From Bacteroidales bacterium (lineage in GTDB: Bacteria; Bacteroidota; Bacteroidia; Bacteroidales; F082), in contig JAKIVD010000024.1 of the NCBI GenBank assembly GCA_021647205.1, positions 1 to 58,225 of the forward strand: 58,225 nucleotides of DNA. The letters are read 5' to 3'. The number at the start of each line of letters is the position of its first letter. Positions within the stretch are counted from its first letter, which is position 1. This document shows, one piece after another, positions 43,312 to 52,181 of this stretch. A model generated the notes under the pieces. That model did no database searches. It had not been told where the DNA came from and saw only the letters and a program-made list of their open reading frames with translations. A program made the position numbers and the translations under genes.

Positions 43312-44949
43312 GTGAAAATAGCCCTGGCACAAATAAATTACCACATCGGGAACTTTGCCGGCAATGTTTCCAAAATTGTCACCGGCATCCGGAATGCCGA
43401 ACAAGCCGGTGCCGACCTTGTGGTGTTCGCCGAGTTGGCGGTTTCGGGCTATCCGCCCCGCGATTTCCTGGAATTCAATGATTTCATCAATCAGTGTTCT
43501 GATGCACTTGAAGAAATTGCGCCCCATTGCCAAAAGGTGGCTGCCATCATCGGGCTGCCCACCAGAAACCCCGACAAAAAAGGAAAACCCCTGCACAATT
43601 CGGCAGCCTTTCTCGCACAGGGAAAAGTACAGCATTTCACCCACAAAACCCTGCTGCCCAATTACGATATTTTTGATGAGTACCGCTATTTTGAACCCAA
43701 CCGCGTATTCAATATAATTCCTTTCAAAGGGTATAAAATTGCGCTCACTATTTGCGAAGACCTCTGGAATGTCCAGGAAAACCCGCTGTACACCATCAAC
43801 CCCGTGGATGAATTGATGGGACAAAAACCGGATTTGCTGATCAATATTGCCGCATCGCCTTTTAACTATCGCCAGACGGCCATTCGTACGGATGTGCTGC
43901 GGCGAAATGCCGAACGTTATCACCTGCCTTTGTTTTATGTCAACCACGTAGGTGCGCAAACTGAATTGCTTTTTGACGGTGGTTCGCTGGTGATGAATGG
44001 CCGGGGGGAACTGGTGGACGAGTTGACTTATTTTGAGGAAGACTTCCGGGTTTTCGATTTGGATGAAGTCAACAGGCTTGCCCCGAATTATCAACCTGTA
44101 CTTTATTCAGAAATCGAAGTCATCCACGATGCGTTGGTGATGGGCATCCGGAACTACTTTGAGAAACTGGGTTTTACGAAAGCCATTCTCGGTTCGTCAG
44201 GAGGCATTGACTCTGCCGTTACGGCTGTCCTGGCTGCCAAGGCGCTCGGTGCCAAAAATGTGTACAGTGTTTTGCTGCCTTCCCGTTTTTCAAGTTCCCA
44301 TTCGGTGGATGATGCAGTGCAATTGGCGAAGAACCTGAATATGCCCTGCGACACCATCGCCATTGAAGAAGCTTTCAGGGTCTTCGAAAAGACCCTTGAG
44401 CCCTTTTTCAAAGGGCTGCCGTTTAACATTGCCGAAGAAAACCTGCAAGCCCGTACCAGGGGGGTAATCTTGATGGCACTGTCCAATAAATTCGGTTACA
44501 TCTTGTTGAACACCAGTAACAAAAGCGAAGCTGCCGTGGGTTATGGAACACTTTATGGCGACATGAACGGCGGGCTGTCAGTGATTGGCGATGTGTATAA
44601 AACGCAGGTTTTTGAACTGGCCCGCTTTATCAACTGCAAGAAAGAAATCATTCCCGAAAACATCATCAGCAAACCTCCATCGGCAGAGTTGCGACCCGGT
44701 CAGAAGGATTCGGATTCATTGCCCGATTACGAGATACTTGATGAAATCCTCTACCAATACATTGAACTCAGGCAGGGGCCGAAGGAAATTGTTGCCATGG
44801 GGTTTGACGAAGCACTGGTCAAGCGTATTTTAAAACTCGTCAATGCCAACGAGCACAAACGCTACCAGACACCACCCATGTTGCGGGTTTCTTCAAAAGC
44901 TTTCGGTATGGGACGAAGAATGCCCATCGTAGCAAGGTATTTGTTGTGA
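43312..44949 (+). CDS. nadE: Glutamine-dependent NAD+ synthetase
   Basis: The 545-residue protein has an N-terminal nitrilase-type glutaminase domain (VFAELAVSGYPPRDF, KTLLPNYDIFDEYRYF, catalytic cysteine in ALTICEDLW) and a C-terminal synthetase domain with the ATP loop GSSGGIDSAVTA near residue 297. It amidates deamido-NAD. Homologues begin (M)KIALAQINY, which matches the GTG at 43312 exactly. The open frame back to 43270 overlaps the barrel gene and is rejected. A two-codon frame ATG CCG TGA overlaps the GTG. Confidence 0.94.
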   Translation: MKIALAQINYHIGNFAGNVSKIVTGIRNAEQAGADLVVFAELAVSGYPPRDFLEFNDFINQCSDALEEIAPHCQKVAAIIGLPTRNPDKKGKPLHNSAAFLAQGKVQHFTHKTLLPNYDIFDEYRYFEPNRVFNIIPFKGYKIALTICEDLWNVQENPLYTINPVDELMGQKPDLLINIAASPFNYRQTAIRTDVLRRNAERYHLPLFYVNHVGAQTELLFDGGSLVMNGRGELVDELTYFEEDFRVFDLDEVNRLAPNYQPVLYSEIEVIHDALVMGIRNYFEKLGFTKAILGSSGGIDSAVTAVLAAKALGAKNVYSVLLPSRFSSSHSVDDAVQLAKNLNMPCDTIAIEEAFRVFEKTLEPFFKGLPFNIAEENLQARTRGVILMALSNKFGYILLNTSNKSEAAVGYGTLYGDMNGGLSVIGDVYKTQVFELARFINCKKEIIPENIISKPPSAELRPGQKDSDSLPDYEILDEILYQYIELRQGPKEIVAMGFDEALVKRILKLVNANEHKRYQTPPMLRVSSKAFGMGRRMPIVARYLL

Positions 44950-45040
44950 GACATAAGGCTGAAAGGCCTCAGACCTGAGACTGCTAGACCTTCCTGAATC
45001 CGTGCAGATGCAATGGGCGTGTTGTATTCCGATGGGGACA

Positions 45041-45073
45041 CCCTCTTCCAGGTGCGCAGCACCTGGAAGAGGG
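45041..45073. repeat. Perfect 15-bp palindrome of the dispersed family
   Basis: CCCTCTTCCAGGTGC, loop GCA, GCACCTGGAAGAGGG. This is the most perfect copy of the CTTCCAGG/CCTGGAAG family. It sits between the convergent nadE and nfu genes and could form a very stable RNA hairpin in either transcript, though no T run follows. Confidence 0.85.
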
Positions 45074-45079
45074 TGGTCT

Positions 45080-45331
45080 TTAAATATTAACGGCGACTAC
45101 TTCCTTGATTTGCGGCAAAGCCTTTTTAAGTGTTGCCTCAACACCGTTTTTAAGTGTCATGGTGCTAAAGGCACAGGAGCCGCAGGCGCCAAGGAGTTCG
45201 ACGTTGACCGTGTTGTCGTCGGTAATTTCAACAAAATTAATATCGCCGCCGTCCTGTTGCAGGTAAGGCCTTAACTGTTCGAGTACATTCTGTACCTTCT
45301 CGTTGAGTTCTTCTTTGGTGTATTCTTCCAT
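45080..45331 (-). CDS. NifU C-terminal-type Fe-S scaffold (Nfu)
   Basis: The 83-residue protein is a single NifU C-terminal domain: VLEQLRPYLQQDGGDINFVE followed by the CxxC site in LLGACGSCAFS that holds a [4Fe-4S] cluster between two monomers. It delivers clusters to target proteins. It lies 21 bases after mrp, another Fe-S carrier, so the two form an operon. Confidence 0.93.
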   Translation of the reverse strand: MEEYTKEELNEKVQNVLEQLRPYLQQDGGDINFVEITDDNTVNVELLGACGSCAFSTMTLKNGVEATLKKALPQIKEVVAVNI

Positions 45332-45352
45332 AACATTTAATTTACTACTGTT

Positions 45353-46399
45353 TTAAAGCATTGCGACTTGTTTTTGAATATTGGCGGCCATATCGATAAA
45401 CGATTGGGTTACCGGCGTTTCGTCGTCGAGCGAAACCGGGGAACCACCGTCTCCGGCTTCCCTTATTTTTTCTACAATTGGTATTCTTCCCAAGACGGGG
45501 ATGTCCAGTTCATTGGCCAGTTCGTCGGTTGCGCCCTGACCGAAAATATAATATTTCTTTTCCGGCATGTCTGCCGGCGTGAAGTAGGCCATGTTTTCCA
45601 CGATGCCCAGCAAAGGGATTTCCAGTTTTTCCTGACGGTACATCATGGCGGCACGCCGTACGTCGGCGGTGGCTATTTTTTGCGGGGTGGTGACCAGCAC
45701 GGTTCCCCGGATGTTGTAGGATTGGGCCAGCGTCAACTGGATGTCGCCGGTTCCGGGAGGCATGTCGATAACCAGGTAATCGAGATTTCCCCATTCGGAG
45801 TCGGTCATTAACTGGTTGAAAGCATTGTTGATCATCGATCCCCGCCACATGAGCGCCTGGTCGGGCTGGATAAAAAAACCGAGAGAAAGTATTTTGATGC
45901 CATAATTTTCCAGGGGGACCATCACCGATTTTCCTTCTCTTTCCATCATTCCCGGCCGTTCGCCTTCCACACCAAACATGATGGGCACCGATGGCCCCAT
46001 GATGTCAGCGTCGAGTATGCCCACACTGTTGCCCGATCTTTTGAGGGCAACGGCAAGGTTTGCCGCGACGGTAGATTTCCCGACTCCCCCTTTTCCCGAG
46101 ATGACGGCGATAATATTTTTGACACCGGCCAGCGGGCCTCTTCCTTTATCGGCTTCAGAAACGGGTTTGACATCCACTTTCAACTCCTCCCCGAACTTGT
46201 CTTTCAGAGTCTTAACAACCGAATTGTAAATTATTCCAACGGCTGGGTCGTCCAGCTTGGGGAAAATGATGGTTACTTTCACATCGTCCCCTTTAATCTC
46301 AATATCGTCAACCATGTTTAAGTCAACAATATTGTTTTGCCCGGCAAAAAAGATGACCTCCTTCAACGCATCCGTTACATCGTGTTTTGTAATGAACAT
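45353..46399 (-). CDS. Mrp/ApbC P-loop Fe-S carrier
   Basis: The 348-residue protein has an N-terminal MIP18/DUF59-type domain (residues 1-85) and a deviant Walker A SGKGGVGKSTVAANLAVAL near 99-117. Other Mrp markers are DADIMGPSVP, MPPGTGDIQLTLAQ and NMAYFTP. The C-terminal CxxC of some Mrp proteins is not present (the segment reads ADMPEKKYYIFGQG). It transfers Fe-S clusters in an ATP-dependent way. Promoter TAGCTTTG lies 52 bases upstream. Confidence 0.92.
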   Translation of the reverse strand: MFITKHDVTDALKEVIFFAGQNNIVDLNMVDDIEIKGDDVKVTIIFPKLDDPAVGIIYNSVVKTLKDKFGEELKVDVKPVSEADKGRGPLAGVKNIIAVISGKGGVGKSTVAANLAVALKRSGNSVGILDADIMGPSVPIMFGVEGERPGMMEREGKSVMVPLENYGIKILSLGFFIQPDQALMWRGSMINNAFNQLMTDSEWGNLDYLVIDMPPGTGDIQLTLAQSYNIRGTVLVTTPQKIATADVRRAAMMYRQEKLEIPLLGIVENMAYFTPADMPEKKYYIFGQGATDELANELDIPVLGRIPIVEKIREAGDGGSPVSLDDETPVTQSFIDMAANIQKQVAML

Positions 46400-46450
46400 T
46401 GTATTTATTCTTATTTAGATTTAATTTTAATAGTGTGTTTTTTAAAAGTG

Positions 46451-46458
46451 CAAAGCTA
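46451..46458 (-). promoter_or_regulatory. -7 promoter element for mrp-nfu
   Basis: The minus strand reads TAGCTTTG, the same octamer as at the oxidosqualene cyclase, about 52 bases before the mrp start. Confidence 0.6.
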
Positions 46459-46665
46459 CATATATTTTTATTCGGGAGCTATGTTGGGTCGGATGAAATT
46501 CCGGGCTCGAATCCGGCCAGTCTTTCCACAATTCCAAAAAATTCCTTGGTATGAAAGCGCCCGTTTAGATGCAGCACCTTGCTTCCTTTGTTTTTTTGAG
46601 GAATTCAAAAACAGAATAAGCCATGCGCTTATTTTTTTTGAAACAAGCATTCTCTTGAATGAACC

Positions 46666-46681
46666 GACGGGTTAACCCGTC
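46666..46681. repeat. Palindrome in a gene-free stretch
   Basis: GACGGGTTAACCCGTC is a perfect 16-bp palindrome within 46459-46754, between the mrp promoter and the nhaB terminator. Short frames on both strands of this stretch show no family resemblance, and no gene is supported. Confidence 0.6.
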
Positions 46682-46754
46682 AGTCAATGGATGTTTCATC
46701 TTTTTGTAAAGGCCAAAACAACAGATTAATTTCCAAATAGTTGACAAACCTACT

Positions 46755-46814
46755 TAAAAAAATACGGGCATCCTTCTGCACCCCTGCATTGCAGGCTTAA
46801 ACAGAAGGATACCC
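46755..46814 (-). terminator. Large intrinsic terminator of the nhaB operon
   Basis: On the minus strand GGGTATCCTTCTG (from 46814) pairs with CAGAAGGATGCCC (to 46766), enclosing a small CCTGCAATGCAGG hairpin, and a seven-T run follows two bases later. It lies 17 bases after the nhaB stop. Confidence 0.8.
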
Positions 46815-46830
46815 AAAGATGTGTAATTTA

Positions 46831-48300
46831 CTATAACAAATACATCACGCACCACAAGCCCACCCCTCCCAAAACAATGGCATAAGGGAAAGCCATTTTT
46901 ACCATTTTACCATAAGATAAATTAATTAAAGGTGCTAAGGATGAGGTGAGTAAAAACAGAAAAGCGGCTTGTCCGTTGGGTGTGGCCACACTGGGCAGGT
47001 TGGTTCCGGTATTGATGGCAATGGCAAGCTTTTCGTACTGCTCACGCGACAACTCCCCGGCAAGAAAAGCTGCTTCGATTTCGTTGATGTAAACCGTGGC
47101 CACGAAAACATTGTCGCTGATGGCCGACAGTACACCGTTGGCAATATAAAACATGGTTGGTTGCGTGCTGGCATCCATCAACAATGCCCATTCGATGACC
47201 GGCTTGAACAAGTGCTGGTCGTGGATCATGGCGACAATTACAAAAAATACCACCAACAAAGCAGTAAAGGGCAGGGCCTCTTCAAAGGCAGGCCCAATCT
47301 GGTGTTCGTCGGTAATGCCCATGAATGCTGTTTGAAAAACAATCAGTCCCAGGCCGATAAACCCGACCGGAGCAAGGTGCAGTGCCAGGCCAATAATGAG
47401 TAAGACCATGGCAACAGCCTGAACAATAAGCCGGTAGTTTTCTTTCCTGCTTCTTTTTTCATCTTCAATCAGGGTGTAGTTTTCAATTATTTTACGGGCT
47501 ACATCCGGCAGTTTGGCGCCAAAACCGAACAGCTTAAACTTTTCGAGAACCACTGTTGTCAACAGTCCTGCAAAGAAAACGGGGATTGTGATGACATCCA
47601 TCTGAAGAAAGAACTCAATAAAATCCCAGTCCATTTTCTCCCCAATCAGCAAGTTCTGTGGTTCACCCACCAATGTCATCACGCCTCCCAGTGCTGTTCC
47701 CACAACACCGTGCATGATTAAACTCCGTAAAAAACTCCGGAATTGCTCCAGGGTTTCGCCACTCAACTGCTTCCGGTCAAAAGTTCCGTTCCCGTCCAAA
47801 TCAAGGTCGCTCGAATGTATTTTATGGTAAACGCCATAAAACCCGACGCCAACACTTATCAGGACTGCTGTTACGGTCAGGGCATCCAAAAATGCAGAGA
47901 GGGCCGCGGCAAGAATGACGAACAACAGCGACAAGGCCATTTTCGATTTGACCCGTGTAAAAACTTTGCTAAAAATATACATCAGCAAGGGTTTCATAAA
48001 GAAAATGGCAGCCACCATAAACATCAGCAATAAAATTACTTCAAGGTTTTGTTCCACCTCGTGGTAAGCGTTTGCTGAAGTTGTGAGCTGTAAAGCGAGA
48101 ATCTGGATGGCCAGCAAACCACCCGATACCAGGGGGTAAGCTTTTAGTGCCATTGCAAGGGTAAAGATAAATTCGGCAATCAGTATCCAGGCCGTGATGG
48201 TCGGGCCCAGGATAAAATAGGAGAAAATATTAAAAATCAGGAATCCTATTATTGTGTATTTATACCAGTCGGGGCTGTTCCCCAGGAAATATTTCATCAT
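46831..48300 (-). CDS. nhaB: Na+/H+ antiporter NhaB
   Basis: The 489-residue membrane protein matches NhaB along its length: FLGNSPDWYKYTIIGFLI, AEFIFTLAMALKAYPL, NLEVILLLMFMVAAIFFMK, SAFLDALTVTAVLISVGVGF, TALGGVMTLVGEPQNLLIG and TNLPSVATPNGQAAFLFLL. NhaB exports sodium in exchange for protons. A cytoplasmic loop near residue 165 carries DLDLDGNGTFD, an acidic DxDxDG stretch resembling calcium-binding loops. The protein is strikingly close to the gammaproteobacterial form, so transfer is possible. It is the last gene of the carbonic anhydrase operon. Confidence 0.93.
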   Translation of the reverse strand: MMKYFLGNSPDWYKYTIIGFLIFNIFSYFILGPTITAWILIAEFIFTLAMALKAYPLVSGGLLAIQILALQLTTSANAYHEVEQNLEVILLLMFMVAAIFFMKPLLMYIFSKVFTRVKSKMALSLLFVILAAALSAFLDALTVTAVLISVGVGFYGVYHKIHSSDLDLDGNGTFDRKQLSGETLEQFRSFLRSLIMHGVVGTALGGVMTLVGEPQNLLIGEKMDWDFIEFFLQMDVITIPVFFAGLLTTVVLEKFKLFGFGAKLPDVARKIIENYTLIEDEKRSRKENYRLIVQAVAMVLLIIGLALHLAPVGFIGLGLIVFQTAFMGITDEHQIGPAFEEALPFTALLVVFFVIVAMIHDQHLFKPVIEWALLMDASTQPTMFYIANGVLSAISDNVFVATVYINEIEAAFLAGELSREQYEKLAIAINTGTNLPSVATPNGQAAFLFLLTSSLAPLINLSYGKMVKMAFPYAIVLGGVGLWCVMYLL

Positions 48301-48305
48301 TATTT

Positions 48306-48995
48306 TTATTTTTTGTTTCTTAAGTCAGGATTGAAAACCAATGCAAATTGCAAATACCACTTACCGGAGCCACTCAACTGCTGGTGCAGCATGCCGGCTT
48401 GTACGCTGGTGGATTTGTTAAACTGATAACCCAGGGCCCCATACAAGCGGTTACGGTCGAAGAACACTTCTTTGGTGTTCAGAAAAATCTCATCGTAAAG
48501 CCCGATAAACAGGCTCCCTTTTTCGATTTTGGGTTTGTTCAGGGGCACAAAAAGCATCAAACGGTAACGCAGGCGGTTGCGGTAATCCCCATTCACCCAA
48601 CGCTGTTCAACACGGTAACGGTGCTCAAATTTAACCCGGCCAATGTTATTGGTTAAAATAAATTGCTGCCAGATACGGTGCTCGGTTGTCTCGGGTGCTT
48701 TTTGCCCCGATTCAAAATCATAAGAGCTGATGTAGGCATAACCTGCCGTTACAAAGGCTTTCTCCGAAAAATGGAAGTTCAGTCCGGTACGCAACAACAG
48801 TTGCTCAATATTATTGGGTACGAGCGTGTGGTTTCGGTACTGGACTTCGGTGTGAATACTCAATTGATCACTTACTTTATTCATGCCAAAATACATGAGC
48901 CAGTTTCCGGTTTCACCTTGCTGTGCAAGAAGGGAAACCGGAATAAGAAATAGCAGCAACAAGAAACTTTTGCAAAAAGTGTTAAGCTTTTTCAT
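48306..48995 (-). CDS. DUF2490 outer-membrane protein
   Basis: The 229-residue protein has a signal peptide (to SLLAQ) and a barrel-type domain of the DUF2490 kind: NWLMYFGMNKVSDQLSIHTE, VQYRNH, EHRIWQQFIL, RYRVEQRW and NRLRYRLM. ATG at 48995 is preferred to the longer frame at 49031; it overlaps the SulP stop by 14 bases and precedes nhaB by five bases. Its tight packing inside a transporter operon suggests a linked outer-membrane function. Confidence 0.8.
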   Translation of the reverse strand: MKKLNTFCKSFLLLLFLIPVSLLAQQGETGNWLMYFGMNKVSDQLSIHTEVQYRNHTLVPNNIEQLLLRTGLNFHFSEKAFVTAGYAYISSYDFESGQKAPETTEHRIWQQFILTNNIGRVKFEHRYRVEQRWVNGDYRNRLRYRLMLFVPLNKPKIEKGSLFIGLYDEIFLNTKEVFFDRNRLYGALGYQFNKSTSVQAGMLHQQLSGSGKWYLQFALVFNPDLRNKK

Positions 48996-50868
48996 CTGAC
49001 TTCTTTGCTTTTCCATTGCTGTAAATCTCATCTTTGACGTTTTCTTTCACCCAGGACAGGCAGTCTTTGAAGTTATCGAAAACATGTTCTGTCGGGATTA
49101 AATCGGGAATGATGTCTATCCGTTCAAGCATGTAACGGGGTTGTTTTAAAACCGAAACCAGCAACACTGTTTTTCCCTGCTTCACCAAATCAACCAACAC
49201 ATCTTCCATCGCATACAATCCGGACTGGTCGATGTAAGGCATTCTTCCCATCCTGATAATAATGGTTGAGGTTGCCTCGGGAATTTGTTTGACCAACTGC
49301 TGGAAATAACTTGTAGAGCCAAAAAACAAGGGGCCCCTGACGTGTTTGATAAAGATATCTTCTTTGATGCTTTCCGGAAGGTTTATTTCATCCGGCCAGG
49401 CTTTCGACCTGTCAAACGATTCGAGTTCCGAACGCTCAGCTACCACATCACCAATTTTTTTCATGAACATCAGTGAGGCAATCACGAGGCCGATTCCGAC
49501 GGCATAAACCAAATTCCAAACCGACGACAAAACCAAAACGATGAGCATGATGATTACTTCGGGGCGCGGCATATAAGGTATGGCTTTCAGGCCTTTGTAA
49601 TCCATTACACCAATACCGACCGTAATTAAGATACCTGCCAAAACAGCGGCCGGGATTTGCGATGCAACCGGTCCGAAAGCCAATAAAATAACGAGTAAGA
49701 GCAAACCGGCCATCATTCCGGACAAGCGGGTCTTTCCCCCGGCATTGATGTTTACGACTGTCCGGATGGTGGCCCCTGCACCGGGGATTCCGCCAAAAAT
49801 AGCGGCAATACTGTTGCCGATGCCCTGTCCGACCAATTCCTTGTTGGGATTGTGCTTGGTTTTGGTCATGTTGTCGGCAACCACCGAAGTCAGCAGGGAA
49901 TCAATTGCCCCAAGAAGTGCCAGGGTTAAAGCGGTAAAAATGTAGGGTGTGATACTGCCGAAACTAAAGCCCGTAAAGATGGCAAGGTTGGGAATGGGCA
50001 GACCGCTCGGAATTTCTTCGATGGGCCGGTAATCGAGGCCAAAGCCGTAAGCAATGCCCGACATCACCGCCAGCGCTACCAGCGTACTGGGCACCTTGGT
50101 GGTGATGCGCTTAAAACCGTAGATGATAAAAATTGTGCCTGCGGCGAGAAGCACTTCCAGCCAACTGATATTTCTCAAAGCCCGCGGTAATATTTTAATG
50201 GCCCCGATAACCCCCGAAGCTTCGGAGCCTGCAAGGGTCTGGGATTCTTTCAACACCTGTTCGTCGGTGATGTGTTCTGCCCGGTGAATGGTTTCTTTAA
50301 AGTCTTCCAGTACCAGGATGCCTTCATCAGCTTCTTCTTTCAGAATGTTGTTCAAAATAATTTCCTCGGCCTGGGGTTTAAACTCGCTGACAAACTCAAT
50401 GTCTTCTTTGGGGTAGTAACCAATGGCCGGCAGAATTTGAGTGAGCAGAATAATGACCCCGATGGCCGTCATAAAACCGGAAACAACGGGATAAGGAATG
50501 TACTTGATGTATTTTCCCAGGCCGATAAAGCCCAGGCCAACCTGCATTAACCCGGCCAGTAAAAATACGGTCAAAATAGCAGGCAATGCTTTGCCGACGT
50601 TGCCGTCGAAAGCGGCCACAATCCCTGCAATCACCACCATGCTCACTGCCGTCATGGGTGCAGTGGGGCCCGAAATCTGGGTATTGGTGCCCCCAAACAG
50701 CGCGGCAAAAAATGCAACAAAAATTGCCCCGTAAAGCCCGGCACTCGGGCCTAATCCGGAGCTCACACCGAAGGCAAGCGCCAGCGGTAAAGCCACAATT
50801 CCTGCGGTAATACCACCAAACATATCCCCTTTGAAATGGGAGAAATCAAAACCAAATATTTTTTTCAT
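48982..50868 (-). CDS. SulP-family anion transporter with STAS domain
   Basis: The 628-residue protein has the SulP membrane core (GGITAGIVALPLALAFGVSSG, SGPTAPMTAVSMVV, KYIPYPVVSGFMTAIGV, GGIPGAGATIRTVVN) and a C-terminal cytoplasmic STAS domain (about 500-600). A hydrophilic insertion of about 65 residues near 160-225 separates two membrane segments. Adjacency to carbonic anhydrase and a sodium antiporter points to bicarbonate as substrate, as in BicA-type members, though sulphate cannot be excluded. Confidence 0.9.
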   Translation of the reverse strand: MKKIFGFDFSHFKGDMFGGITAGIVALPLALAFGVSSGLGPSAGLYGAIFVAFFAALFGGTNTQISGPTAPMTAVSMVVIAGIVAAFDGNVGKALPAILTVFLLAGLMQVGLGFIGLGKYIKYIPYPVVSGFMTAIGVIILLTQILPAIGYYPKEDIEFVSEFKPQAEEIILNNILKEEADEGILVLEDFKETIHRAEHITDEQVLKESQTLAGSEASGVIGAIKILPRALRNISWLEVLLAAGTIFIIYGFKRITTKVPSTLVALAVMSGIAYGFGLDYRPIEEIPSGLPIPNLAIFTGFSFGSITPYIFTALTLALLGAIDSLLTSVVADNMTKTKHNPNKELVGQGIGNSIAAIFGGIPGAGATIRTVVNINAGGKTRLSGMMAGLLLLVILLAFGPVASQIPAAVLAGILITVGIGVMDYKGLKAIPYMPRPEVIIMLIVLVLSSVWNLVYAVGIGLVIASLMFMKKIGDVVAERSELESFDRSKAWPDEINLPESIKEDIFIKHVRGPLFFGSTSYFQQLVKQIPEATSTIIIRMGRMPYIDQSGLYAMEDVLVDLVKQGKTVLLVSVLKQPRYMLERIDIIPDLIPTEHVFDNFKDCLSWVKENVKDEIYSNGKAKKSDEKA

Positions 50869-50898
50869 TTTTTTCTGTTTTCGTAAATCTTCTTCTCT

Positions 50899-51534
50899 TT
50901 ATCTTAAAAACTCAACCTTTCCGGATGCTACATCATACATCGCTTTCACGATGTCGATTTCGCCCTGCTTGTACATTTCGCACAAGATGGGGCTTTGCCC
51001 GCAGATGTTTTCAACGGTCAGTTCAACATTCTTTACGGCAACCCTGTTCACAAAGTCTGCATTTTCAGAACTTCGTTTTTCGTTAGGCTTTGTTTTGGTC
51101 CCTTCCACAGCAGGTGTAATTTTTTCGAGCAGTTGGGTTAAATTGCCGGCCTGCACACTGTCGCAGGCCCCTTTTACGGCGCCACAGGAAGTATGCCCCA
51201 TTACCACTACAAGCTTTGACCCGGCAAACTTGCAGGCAAATTCCATGCTGCCAAGAATGTCTTCGTTGACAAAATTACCTGCAATACGCGCGTTGAAGAT
51301 GTCGCCAATTCCCTGGTCGAAAATAATTTCGGTGGGGATGCGCGAGTCAATGCAGCTCAACACAATGGCGAAAGGGTATTGTCCTGTTGCCGTTTGGGCA
51401 ATTTGTTTGTCGAATTCGCGTGGCAGCGGTTTGCCTTGTACAAACCGATGGTTGCCTTTTTGAAGCATTTCTACCGCCATTTGCGGGTTCATTGTTGATT
51501 GTGTGTTGGGAGTTTGTGTTTTTAAATTATCCAT
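50899..51534 (-). CDS. Beta-class carbonic anhydrase
   Basis: The 211-residue enzyme hydrates CO2 to bicarbonate. The zinc ligands are in SCIDSR and in GHTSCGAV (HxxC), as in beta-class enzymes. ATG at 51534 begins MDNLKTQTPN; a frame to 51624 adds 30 residues without resemblance. No signal peptide is seen, so it acts in the cytoplasm. It heads the operon with SulP (30 bases), DUF2490 and nhaB. Confidence 0.94.
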   Translation of the reverse strand: MDNLKTQTPNTQSTMNPQMAVEMLQKGNHRFVQGKPLPREFDKQIAQTATGQYPFAIVLSCIDSRIPTEIIFDQGIGDIFNARIAGNFVNEDILGSMEFACKFAGSKLVVVMGHTSCGAVKGACDSVQAGNLTQLLEKITPAVEGTKTKPNEKRSSENADFVNRVAVKNVELTVENICGQSPILCEMYKQGEIDIVKAMYDVASGKVEFLR

Positions 51535-51734
51535 TTTTTCTGTTTTTAGATTTTGATATGTTTTTTTTGCAGAAGGTCTGTCCCACTGCTGAGAAATTGC
51601 TGAAACCCTTTTTGCCCCTGGCAAATTTTTGGGTGTTTGCTGATGATTAAAAGGAATGATGCTGTACTAAAGCTTGTGCACTAATCAGGGTGTTTATAAG
51701 CCGGAACTGTCTGTTTCGGGGGATTGATGTGCAC

Positions 51735-51742
51735 CAAAATTA
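51735..51742 (-). promoter_or_regulatory. Possible -7 element for the carbonic anhydrase operon
   Basis: The minus strand reads TAATTTTG, a TAnnTTTG match, about 200 bases before the start at 51534. The leader is unusually long for this window. Confidence 0.4.
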
Positions 51743-51796
51743 AGAAATATTCCTGCAGCGGTAAAATGCACGGAACGATTTCGGGACAGCAAAAAC

Positions 51797-52111
51797 TTAA
51801 GACTGTGGGGGGGGGGTTGTAATATCGGGATGGTGCCGGGACGAAAAATCCTCCGAGTTTAAAACGGCAACTAATTTTTCCGAGGCCATAAAACTTGCGA
51901 AATCCGAATCGATGGGAAATTTATCGACCTTGTCTTTTTTGTTGTCTTCCAGGCTCAGTTCCTGCTCATCGCAACAGTAAAGCTCGATAAGTGCCGTTTC
52001 GGTATCTGTCAGCCAGTCGCAATACGAAACCGCATTGACCCAAAACTGCCCCACAAGCAATAAATAAATTATGCTTTTAAAAAAAGACGGGTTGTTCAGT
52101 ATTTGTTTCAA
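51797..52111 (-). CDS. Small membrane-anchored or exported protein, unknown
   Basis: The 104-residue frame has a hydrophobic N terminus (IIYLLLVGQFWVNAVSYC), a CC pair near residue 46 and an acidic Asp/Lys-rich middle. A TAnnTTTG promoter lies 24 bases upstream, which supports expression. The last codons run through a ten-G tract (51807-51816; C10 on the coding strand) that yields ProProPro, so slippage there would change only the tail. No family was recognised. Confidence 0.55.
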   Translation of the reverse strand: MKQILNNPSFFKSIIYLLLVGQFWVNAVSYCDWLTDTETALIELYCCDEQELSLEDNKKDKVDKFPIDSDFASFMASEKLVAVLNSEDFSSRHHPDITTPPPQS

Positions 52112-52134
52112 GACAGATAATTTTTTTCGCGCTG

Positions 52135-52142
52135 CAAAAGTA
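52135..52142 (-). promoter_or_regulatory. -7 promoter element for the 104-residue protein
   Basis: The minus strand reads TACTTTTG, 24 bases before the start at 52111. Confidence 0.6.
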
Positions 52143-52181
52143 ACAAATTAAAGTTAGCAAAGCTCGGGAAAAAAATATTGG

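Noticed and set aside
43303-44094. 263-codon minus-strand frame opposite nadE
   Set aside because: It overlaps the glutaminase domain of NadE in antisense and shows no family features.
46468-46747. Two 60-codon minus-strand frames before mrp
   Set aside because: They overlap each other in different frames and contain the palindrome at 46666; no family features.
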